Assembly: GCA_964425575.1 (NCBI GenBank)
Contig: CAYRMN010000048.1
Span: forward strand, 1-6,395
Source of the DNA: CAYRMN01 sp964425575
GTDB lineage: Bacteria > Patescibacteriota > Patescibacteriia > 2-12-FULL-60-25
Length of the DNA: 6,395 bases
Direction of reading: 5' to 3'
This document shows positions 1 through 5,756 of this stretch, piece after piece (the first letter of the stretch is position 1; every line of letters begins with the position of its first letter). The notes under the pieces were generated by a model. That model did no database searches. It was not told the origin of the DNA and was given only the letters and a program-made list of their open reading frames with translations. The position numbers were made by a program, and so were the translations under genes.

Positions 1-329
1 ACTCCTAAAACGACTCCTAGTTTTTTATTATACAGGAAAACAACTCCAGCGAGCATTACTGCAAACAACGTATGCTCAGAAGGAAAACCGTTATCTGCCA
101 CATGAGTAAACAAAGGAGTGACACCTTCAACAACGAATGGCCGTGGACTGTCAATGATTAGATTTAAAACTTTATCGATCAACAACGCTAAGCCAAAAGC
201 CAAGCTAGCAAATACATAAACCTCTACCGACCGTCTTACTCGTCTCGTGACAAAAAAGAAGCCAAAAGCAATGACTGCAATAAGGAGGTAAAGATACTGT
301 GCGAGAAAGGTAATAATCCATTCATACAT
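1..329 (-). CDS. PAP2-family membrane phosphatase, N-terminal part (cut by left edge)
   Basis: This is the first 109 residues of a type 2 phosphatidic acid phosphatase (PAP2) family protein; its 3' end lies outside the window. Family members are membrane enzymes that remove phosphate from lipid phosphates or diphosphates such as undecaprenyl diphosphate. I translated it directly from an ATG at 329. Hydrophobic segments lie at about residues 4-26 and 37-50. SPRPF (residues 61-65) matches the RP part of PAP2 motif 1, with Lys53 upstream at a longer spacing than the textbook K-x6-RP. ADNGFPSEH (residues 78-86) matches motif 2, P-S-x-H. Motif 3, with the catalytic His, would lie beyond the edge. 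The start is 3 bases after the ATPase stop and in the same frame, with no clear ribosome binding site, so translation probably depends on coupling. The substrate cannot be told from sequence; undecaprenyl diphosphate recycling is a family-level guess. Confidence 0.85.
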   Translation of the reverse strand, partial: MYEWIITFLAQYLYLLIAVIAFGFFFVTRRVRRSVEVYVFASLAFGLALLIDKVLNLIIDSPRPFVVEGVTPLFTHVADNGFPSEHTLFAVMLAGVVFLYNKKLGVVLG

Positions 330-332
330 ACT

Positions 333-2279
333 CTATCTAAACAGGCGAAGACTATTTAAGATTACCAAAATAGCCATCCCAGAATCGGCTCCAATGGCAT
401 ACTCAAGATGAGTAAAACCTGCAAGGGCTAAAACAAGGAAAAATGCCTTAACACCGAGAGACGCCACCAGATTTAGCCTGATTGTTTTCATGGTTCGGCT
501 GCCAAGTTTAATCGCTGCCGGCACATTAAGAAGATTGTCATTCATCAATGCCACATCAGCGGTTTCAATTGCGACATCACTTCCGCCTGCCCCCATCGCA
601 ATACCCACGCTTGCGGTTACAAGGGACGGCGCATCGTTCACCCCGTCTCCGACCATGGCGATAGTACCGAATCGAGATTTCAGTTCTTCAACCTTTTTGA
701 CCTTTTCATCAGGCAAGAGCGCGCCATAAACCTCTTGAATTCCAAGTTCCTTCGCCACAAAGTCAGCCGTGTGCTGATTGTCTCCGGTGAGAATCACGGA
801 TGCTATTCCTCTTTCCTTTAGTGTTTGGACCGCTTCTTTGGACTCCTGACGTATCTTATCTGAAATGGTGAGTGCTCCCATCACCTGATCCGCTTCGCTG
901 ATGAGGACTACGGTTTTCCCTTGTTTCTCGTATTCCCCGGTTTTAACAATGATCTCTTCGCTTGTTGCGCTCTCAGCCCCAATAAATTTTAGATTCCCGA
1001 TGCAATGCTTTAAATCATTACATACAAGACATACCGCCCTCCCACCTTTACCAGCTATGTTCTCATACGTATTCATCGCGTGCGGAGCAACCCCTCTTTC
1101 CCTTGCAAAATCAGTAATGCTTTGAGCTAGTGGATGGGATGAAAATGTTTCAATGCCCGCCGCATCGGCAATAACATCCTCCTCTTTAAAACCATTAAAC
1201 GTGACGACATCCGAAATAATCGGCCGTCCTTCGGTGAGCGTTCGCGTTTTATCAAATGCGACAGCCTTGATGCGGCTCAAGAGGTCCAAATACTTGCCTC
1301 CCTTTATAAGGATGCCTCGCCGCGATCCACCGCCGATAGCGGATGCGATGGCAACCGGCGTTGAAATCACAAGAGCACATGGGCATGCAATAACCAGAAG
1401 GACAAGGGCACGGTAAAGCCAGTCCTGAAAGTCACCGGCGAAAAAGAGGGGCGGAACACTCGCGATGAGCAACGCCAGTCCAACGATGGCCGGTGTATAA
1501 TATTTCGCAAATTTATCGATAAATTCCTGAGCGGGTGCGCGAGACGCTTGGGCGCGTTCGACGAGTTGTATGATTTTAGCGAACGTAGAATCTTTACTCG
1601 CTTTTGTGACGCGTATTTCAAGGTATCCATTCTGATTTAATGTTCCAGCGAATACCGTATCCTTTTCCCGTTTATCCTTCGGAACCGACTCCCCAGTGAT
1701 CGCCGCTTCATCAACGGATGAAGATCCCTCGTCCACGACCCCGTCCATGGGTACGAGATCTCCGGGACGCAAGATGACAATATCGCCAACCTTTACCTCT
1801 TCAACAGGAATCGTTTTTCCGTTCTTTAGGGTTGCCGTCTGAGGTGACTTATTCAGTAATGTTTCAAGTGCTTTTCGTGATCTTTCAACACCAAACTCCT
1901 CGAAGAATTCTGCCAGCGAAAAGAAAAATATGACCGAAGCTGCTTCAGCGAGCTGATTGATATAAATAGCTCCTATCGCAGCAACAGCCACCAGAAAATT
2001 TATATTAAGGAATCGCTGACGCAAAAGCCCGCGTGCCGCTGCAGTCAATACAAAATATCCGCCTGACACAATTGACGCATAGTAAAAGAACTCACTCACC
2101 CCACCCGGGAAGGAGAGTTGACCCAAAATCCAAGCAATCACAATACTGATACCCGAAATGATTGTGAGGATCTTTTTCCAGCCGGTCACAGAAAGCCCGC
2201 CCAGTGTCTTTTTGGCAACAGGCTCGCAGTGATCGCAGGAGGCGTCTTTGTCAGGCTTGATATCTGTCATACTCGTCAT
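333..2279 (-). CDS. cadA: Heavy-metal P1B-type ATPase (Zn/Cd/Pb exporter, CadA/ZntA-like)
   Basis: A 648-residue P-type ATPase that would pump soft divalent metals out of the cytoplasm using ATP. Eight membrane segments are arranged in the P1B pattern: four before the actuator domain, two around residues 262-310, and two at about 604-642. Visible motifs are TGES (195-198), the intramembrane CPC (299-301), phosphorylation Asp343 in DKTRTLT, the SHP motif (His382), GxG near 410-412 and GDGVNDAP (544-551). Lys611 in membrane segment 7 and Asp632 (ADSG) in segment 8 are the P1B-2 (Zn/Cd/Pb) signature, which argues against a copper pump. There is no N-terminal HMA domain, only a short tail with CDHC (15-18). 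Two oddities: residue 346 is Arg where the family has Gly, and the nucleotide-binding domain has a CLVC...HC cluster (417-426). The first ATG is preferred because AAGGGG lies 8 bases upstream. The gene starts 2 bases after the 64-residue gene. The symbol is family-level; zntA would be equally fair. Confidence 0.95.
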   Translation of the reverse strand: MTSMTDIKPDKDASCDHCEPVAKKTLGGLSVTGWKKILTIISGISIVIAWILGQLSFPGGVSEFFYYASIVSGGYFVLTAAARGLLRQRFLNINFLVAVAAIGAIYINQLAEAASVIFFFSLAEFFEEFGVERSRKALETLLNKSPQTATLKNGKTIPVEEVKVGDIVILRPGDLVPMDGVVDEGSSSVDEAAITGESVPKDKREKDTVFAGTLNQNGYLEIRVTKASKDSTFAKIIQLVERAQASRAPAQEFIDKFAKYYTPAIVGLALLIASVPPLFFAGDFQDWLYRALVLLVIACPCALVISTPVAIASAIGGGSRRGILIKGGKYLDLLSRIKAVAFDKTRTLTEGRPIISDVVTFNGFKEEDVIADAAGIETFSSHPLAQSITDFARERGVAPHAMNTYENIAGKGGRAVCLVCNDLKHCIGNLKFIGAESATSEEIIVKTGEYEKQGKTVVLISEADQVMGALTISDKIRQESKEAVQTLKERGIASVILTGDNQHTADFVAKELGIQEVYGALLPDEKVKKVEELKSRFGTIAMVGDGVNDAPSLVTASVGIAMGAGGSDVAIETADVALMNDNLLNVPAAIKLGSRTMKTIRLNLVASLGVKAFFLVLALAGFTHLEYAIGADSGMAILVILNSLRLFR

Positions 2280-2281
2280 CG

Positions 2282-2476
2282 TTATTTCCCCTTAGAAACC
2301 TTTTTTATCTCATTCCAAAAATCCTTATGTATCGCAATTGTGTCTTTCAAATGCTTTCGTAGAAGGTGCTTAACGTCGTCTCCGCTTTCTTGGAGAAGCT
2401 CCTTGTGTATCCGCACTTCTTCCCCGGCATGCTTTTTCAATGCTTCTAAACCCTTCTTTATTTTCGTGTTCTTCAT
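2282..2476 (-). CDS. Small charged helical protein with internal duplication, unknown function
   Basis: A 64-residue protein that I do not recognise. It is rich in Lys, Glu and Leu, has no Cys, no Pro and no membrane segment, and should be almost entirely alpha-helical and cytoplasmic. It has five histidines (16, 24, 37, 42, 50). Residues 14-30 and 40-56 align without gaps at a 26-residue offset: KKHAGEEVRIHKELLQE against RKHLKDTIAIHKDFWNE. They share the pattern K-H-x2-[ED]-x-[VI]-x-I-H-K-[ED]-[LF]-x-[QN]-E, so the protein looks like two copies of one helix, perhaps a hairpin. It is judged real because it fills the gap between two solid genes on the same strand (11 bases after the SurA-like stop, 2 bases before the ATPase start) and because the repeat exists at protein level. 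The ribosome binding site is weak. A role with the metal pump is inference from position. Confidence 0.7.
   Translation of the reverse strand: MKNTKIKKGLEALKKHAGEEVRIHKELLQESGDDVKHLLRKHLKDTIAIHKDFWNEIKKVSKGK
2288..2293 (-). promoter_or_regulatory. Ribosome binding site of the P-type ATPase gene
   Basis: On the minus strand AAGGGG sits 8 bases before the ATG at 2279, inside the last codons of the upstream 64-residue gene. It is the clearest Shine-Dalgarno-like element in the window, and it favours the first ATG over the in-frame ATG nine bases downstream. Confidence 0.6.
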
Positions 2477-2487
2477 ATCTCAACGAA

Positions 2488-3159
2488 TTAATAATTAACG
2501 TAATATTGTATCTTCGCCTTCGAAGTAAGATCGGCTATCCACTGCTGAGCTTCTTGTTGGAATTTCTGTTGTTTGAGCTGGTCTTTTAGACCAGCCTTTG
2601 CTTCTTCTGGCTGCTTATCTTTCGGAAGCTCAATTTTATTTTTAGCAATGTATGCCTCGACTTCAGCGTCACTTACGGAGACTTTGTCACCGAGAAGCTT
2701 CTCAAGCTTTTTCTGGATTTCGATCTGCTCGCGCAACTGGCTCTCTGTCATCCCCTGCTGTTGCAAAACATCATTCAATGTCCCGCCTTGTAACGCAACC
2801 TGAGCTTCAATCTTCTTCATCTCTTGATCAACATCTTCTTTTGAAACGGAAATATTCTTGCCACGGACCTCCTCGTCAATGAGCTGCTTTCTAATGAGTG
2901 ATTCGAGAGCTGATTTCCCAGACTGTTTTTCCAATTCCTTGATGACGGATATGCGGCTAATTGGCTTTCCATTGACAACGGCGGCAACGGCCAATCCTTT
3001 TCCAAACCAAGCCCCTACAACAATAGCTAAAACGATGGCTCCCCCAACAAGGCCAAAAATAAAAGTCCGTTTAGGAAGGGATTTTTTGACAGGTGCTGTC
3101 AGATTCTCCCGTGGAATCTCTGTAGCCGACTCGACGTTGACGTGTTGCGATTCATGCAT
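2488..3159 (-). CDS. Membrane-anchored SurA N-terminal-domain-like protein (chaperone-like)
   Basis: A 223-residue protein with a short polar N-terminus, one membrane segment (residues about 32-51) and an extracytoplasmic part that resembles the N-terminal domain of SurA/PrsA-type folding factors. VVNGKPISR (61-69) is the typical entry into this fold. It is followed by a helical Lys/Glu/Gln-rich region with a SVSDAEVEAYI segment (161-171), the position where a parvulin domain would begin in full SurA or PrsA. No parvulin (rotamase) domain is present, so prolyl isomerase activity is not expected; a holdase role for exported proteins is the likely function. The frame is open further upstream to an ATG at 3246, but that start would overlap the preceding gene by 64 bases and add an unlikely N-terminus, so the ATG at 3159, 23 bases after the preceding stop, is chosen. 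It has no visible Shine-Dalgarno. Its place after two DsbA-like genes fits an envelope protein-folding unit. Confidence 0.8.
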   Translation of the reverse strand: MHESQHVNVESATEIPRENLTAPVKKSLPKRTFIFGLVGGAIVLAIVVGAWFGKGLAVAAVVNGKPISRISVIKELEKQSGKSALESLIRKQLIDEEVRGKNISVSKEDVDQEMKKIEAQVALQGGTLNDVLQQQGMTESQLREQIEIQKKLEKLLGDKVSVSDAEVEAYIAKNKIELPKDKQPEEAKAGLKDQLKQQKFQQEAQQWIADLTSKAKIQYYVNY

Positions 3160-3182
3160 ATTGGTAAATGAATAATTATAGA

Positions 3183-4373
3183 TTAACACTCCTCTCCCAA
3201 GCCACCTACACAAGTCTCTGTTGGCGGCTTCCCTCGTTCCGGGCATTTTTCTGAATACATACAGGCCATATCCGTAACTGAATCTAGCTGCGTCTTGATC
3301 TGTTGTTCATTCTCATTTCCATAGGAGATAAGAATCCGATCCAGATCAGAAAACTCATAATCGCCAAACCGCTCCTGAAGCTGACCATTGATGTAAAGCT
3401 TTAGCTTCTTGTCGCCTTCGTTGCAATAGCTTGCCCCTGGGCCAGTCACAAAGCAATCCTTACTGAATGTCATGCCTAAAGATTTGAAGAAGTACCCCAA
3501 ATTAATACCTTTTCTGTGTTTGTGAGTGACATCTCCGTTTCCATCATGGAGGTGAGCGTCTGGATCCAACGGATTTTCTTTTGATGACTGAAACGCTGCC
3601 GGCTTAAAATCGAACACCTGTCCGTTCAAGTAGACCTTGAAATCAGCATGCTCGTGAACTTTTTCACCCTTCGGTGGAAGACTGGCAGATTGGTTTTTTA
3701 ACAATTCCGCCGAAATGAGCGTTTTGAAGTCTTCATAGGTTCTGGGATTCGTGAGCTTCTGGCCGTTCAAGAAAAAAGAAGGCGTTCCTTGTACGGCAAG
3801 GGCTTCACCCGACCTCTTATCTCTTTCGATTCGATCTCTCAAGGAGGAATCGTTCACGTCTTTTTGGTATCTCGCCATGTCCAGCCCGATATTCTTTGCA
3901 AGGTCTACAAACAGCTTCGGATCGGCCGCACTTTTTTCTGCCCAGGTCTTCTGATTTTCAAAAAGCATGTCATGCATCTGCCAGAATTTTCCCTGGCGAC
4001 CTGCGGCCTCTGCGGCGCTCGCAGCCGTCATGCTGTTCTTGTGACCTGGTAGTGGAAAAAATCTTGTTACAAATCGAACTTGGCCGCCTAACTCAGCCTC
4101 AAGACGTTTAACGACGGGGTAGTAGGCTCCGCAAGCTTCACATTCAAAGTCGAGATATTCGACCAATGTGACCTTTGCATCCTTGTTGCCTTTGATCCAA
4201 TCATCCGCTTGAATTTCTAGATGCTTCTGAGGTTCAGCCGAAGGCCCTCCTAATTCGTAGGCCACCAACCAAATAAACCCGACACCTGCCAATCCAAGGA
4301 GAGAATACGTCAAGATGCGTTTGAACAATTTTATGGACGTTGACATAGATGCTATGTTTTTATTGTCTTGCAT
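3183..4373 (-). CDS. Anchored DsbA-like thiol oxidoreductase (CEAC) with His/Cys C-terminal domain
   Basis: A 396-residue protein in two parts. Residues 17-38 are a membrane anchor or uncleaved signal. Residues about 55-225 are a DsbA-like thioredoxin domain: VEYLDFECEAC carries the active site C78-E-A-C81, and GTPSFF (196-201) carries the cis-proline loop. It should make or rearrange disulfides outside the membrane. From about 239 to the end is a separate domain that begins HEHADF and contains DAHLHDGNGDVTHKH (272-286), SDLDRILISYGNE (342-354) and a CMYSEKCPERG segment (371-381), with Cys at 307, 317, 371, 377, 388 and 396. I recall similar C-terminal extensions on DsbA-like proteins of CPR bacteria, but their function is unknown to me; metal binding is plausible from the His content. 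The start overlaps the upstream gene by 22 bases. An ATG at 4346 (residue 10), 5 bases after the upstream stop, is an equally possible start; neither has a clear ribosome binding site. Confidence 0.88.
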   Translation of the reverse strand: MQDNKNIASMSTSIKLFKRILTYSLLGLAGVGFIWLVAYELGGPSAEPQKHLEIQADDWIKGNKDAKVTLVEYLDFECEACGAYYPVVKRLEAELGGQVRFVTRFFPLPGHKNSMTAASAAEAAGRQGKFWQMHDMLFENQKTWAEKSAADPKLFVDLAKNIGLDMARYQKDVNDSSLRDRIERDKRSGEALAVQGTPSFFLNGQKLTNPRTYEDFKTLISAELLKNQSASLPPKGEKVHEHADFKVYLNGQVFDFKPAAFQSSKENPLDPDAHLHDGNGDVTHKHRKGINLGYFFKSLGMTFSKDCFVTGPGASYCNEGDKKLKLYINGQLQERFGDYEFSDLDRILISYGNENEQQIKTQLDSVTDMACMYSEKCPERGKPPTETCVGGLGEEC

Positions 4374-4921
4374 ACGAGAGGTTCGGTCATCTTTTTTGCT
4401 AATAGATAGATCGATAGCATGAGAAGAATAAAGCTAAGATAAAAGAACTCTTTCCCTTTAAATGGCAACAACCCCACCAGCCCCACTCCTCCAAAAACAG
4501 AAAAGGATGTCGTTAGAAGAATGGAACCACAAGCTGAACAACCTATTCCTAGCAGCGCACTGGCCGATCCAAGAATCCCGCTTGTAACCGAAGACGCGTC
4601 TCGCATCAGAGCCTTTCTTTGAATGAGAAGGTAGACCGCTAGTGTCAAATTTAAACCAAAAAGGATACTGACGATCAGATTTTGACCAGCGTTAACCGCT
4701 CCAAGATTAAACAAGTAGTTCATAATGATACCCGTCACAATTTTCCAACGCTTGAAAAATGTCAGGGTATCTAAGCTTAGAAACAATTGGATGGACTGTT
4801 TATTTGGAATGTACAAGTTTAAAATCCAGAACGATAGACCGGAAACGAACATCAGCAAAGCATATCGGGGACGCTTCAACGTCTCCGATATGCTTTGCAG
4901 GATGGGTCGGTAAGAAGTCAT
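4352..4921 (-). CDS. Polytopic membrane protein with intramembrane CSAC motif, function unknown
   Basis: A 189-residue hydrophobic protein with about five membrane segments (near residues 20-37, 60-76, 82-101, 115-138 and 156-176). The most striking element is LLGIGCSACGSILL (123-136): two cysteines, C128 and C131, in a Gly/Ser-rich hydrophobic stretch, followed by a glycine-rich stretch and LLPFKGKEFF (151-160). The only other Cys is C184. It lies between two DsbA-like genes: its ATG overlaps the stop of the upstream one by one base (TAATG), so it is translationally coupled, and its end overlaps the next gene. By position and by the CxxC it could pass electrons between the membrane and the DsbA-like proteins, as DsbB, VKOR or CcdA do in other bacteria. 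It lacks the four-cysteine layout of DsbB and VKOR, so this is inference. An inverted repeat covers codons 8-23. Confidence 0.85.
   Translation of the reverse strand: MTSYRPILQSISETLKRPRYALLMFVSGLSFWILNLYIPNKQSIQLFLSLDTLTFFKRWKIVTGIIMNYLFNLGAVNAGQNLIVSILFGLNLTLAVYLLIQRKALMRDASSVTSGILGSASALLGIGCSACGSILLTTSFSVFGGVGLVGLLPFKGKEFFYLSFILLMLSIYLLAKKMTEPLVCKTIKT
4853..4900. repeat. Inverted repeat: 21-bp stem, 6-nt loop, inside a coding region
   Basis: Arms 4853-4873 and 4880-4900 are reverse complements at 19 of 21 positions and flank the loop 4874-4879 (cttcaa). Checked pair by pair: 4854/4899 is an a-a mismatch and 4869/4884 is g-t (a wobble on the plus strand, c-a on the minus-strand transcript); all other pairs are Watson-Crick. 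It starts 21 bases into the CSAC membrane-protein gene. No T tract follows on either strand, so it is not an intrinsic terminator. In the mRNA it should fold into a strong hairpin just after the start codon, where it could affect translation or RNA processing. Confidence 0.9.
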
Positions 4922-5736
4922 TACTTGAGAAGTGGATCAATGACCGCCTTTAACGCCTCAAGAGGCACGGCTCCTGAGACAAGCTGCGATTTTCCATCTT
5001 TGGTCCAGACGATGTTTCCAGGAGTTCCGTTCACACCAGCCGTGGAGCCGCCAGCCATATCATCTTGAACTTTTTGAGCATATTTACCGCTATCCAAACA
5101 GGTTTTGAACTTAGCCTCATCCAATCCGATTTCTTTGGCTAACGGGGCAAGTTGATCTAAAGCAAAGCCTGTTCCGTTGCCTTTAGTTCGTTCGAATATC
5201 TTGTCTGCGAATTTCCAGAACGCATCATTCCCGCCAAGTTCGTTCGCACACTCTGAAGCCTCAGCTTCTTTTTGTGCATTCTGATGGAAGCTGAGCGGGA
5301 AATGGCGATAGACCCAGGCGACCTTCCCCTTGTATTCATCAACCAATTTCTGCATGGTTGGATGATGACGGATGCAGAATGGACATTCGAAATCCGAATA
5401 CTCAATCACAAAGACCTTGGCATCTTTGTTGCCACGAATGTGGTCTACCTTTGGATCAACAGCTTTCACCGGACCAGCTTGTTCGGGCTGTGGAGCTTGG
5501 GAGGGTATTTGTGGCTGGTTAGCCGAAGGTGCTGGGTAGTTCTGAGCCACGAGACCTGCATTCGCGGTTGGCGATTTCAAGAGAATCGTAAGCGTAATGC
5601 CAAGACCGATTATACTCGAGAGAGCAATAGCTGTTATAAGTCCAAAAGCGAACGCAAATCGTGGTTGGAGTTGATCCCAAAAGGATGCGTTACGTTTTTG
5701 ATGTTCTTGCGTTGGCTGTTCTTGAAGCATGGACAT
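4921..5736 (-). CDS. Anchored DsbA-like thiol:disulfide oxidoreductase (CPFC)
   Basis: A 271-residue protein with a cytoplasmic N-terminus of about 27 residues, a membrane anchor (about 28-53), a Pro/Gln-rich linker (67-90) and a DsbA-like thioredoxin domain to the end. The active site is C118-P-F-C121 in IEYSDFECPFC, and the cis-proline is Pro239 in GVNGTPGN. A second cysteine pair, C163 and C213, lies in the helical insertion and is common in this group, probably as a structural disulfide. It should oxidise or isomerise thiols of exported proteins. The first of two nearby ATGs (5736, 5730) is taken; no Shine-Dalgarno is visible before either. The gap to the upstream gene is 20 bases, and the stop overlaps the next ATG by one base. 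The linker suggests that the catalytic domain reaches away from the membrane. Confidence 0.93.
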   Translation of the reverse strand: MSMLQEQPTQEHQKRNASFWDQLQPRFAFAFGLITAIALSSIIGLGITLTILLKSPTANAGLVAQNYPAPSANQPQIPSQAPQPEQAGPVKAVDPKVDHIRGNKDAKVFVIEYSDFECPFCIRHHPTMQKLVDEYKGKVAWVYRHFPLSFHQNAQKEAEASECANELGGNDAFWKFADKIFERTKGNGTGFALDQLAPLAKEIGLDEAKFKTCLDSGKYAQKVQDDMAGGSTAGVNGTPGNIVWTKDGKSQLVSGAVPLEALKAVIDPLLK

Positions 5737-5756
5737 ATGTGAATGGTTAAAATAAG

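Noticed and set aside
1367..1630. Second minus-strand frame of 87 codons within the ATPase
   Set aside because: It is a shifted frame under the conserved CPC and actuator region of the pump and resembles no protein.
2118..2498. Plus-strand open frame of 126 codons
   Set aside because: It lies opposite the ATPase start and the small gene, encodes a Phe/Cys/Arg-rich composition with no recognisable motif, and runs against the operon.
2692..2703. Perfect 12-bp palindrome GAGAAGCTTCTC
   Set aside because: It is short, has no loop, sits inside the SurA-like gene and is within what chance can give in this length.
3160..3246. Longer N-terminus for the SurA-like protein (ATG at 3246)
   Set aside because: It would overlap the preceding gene by 64 bases and add 29 residues unlike a signal or anchor; the ATG at 3159 lies just after the preceding stop and gives a normal anchored protein.
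4853..4900. Inverted repeat as an intrinsic terminator
   Set aside because: No run of T follows on either strand, and the hairpin lies inside an intact coding region.
3183..5736. The two DsbA-like genes as a recent tandem duplication
   Set aside because: They share only the fold and motifs; the active sites (CPFC and CEAC), linkers, second cysteine pair and C-terminal domain differ, so they are old paralogs or separate acquisitions.
5272..5742. Plus-strand open frame of 156 codons
   Set aside because: It is fully antisense to the CPFC DsbA-like gene, whose active site and cis-proline loop are intact; the product has no domain I recognise.
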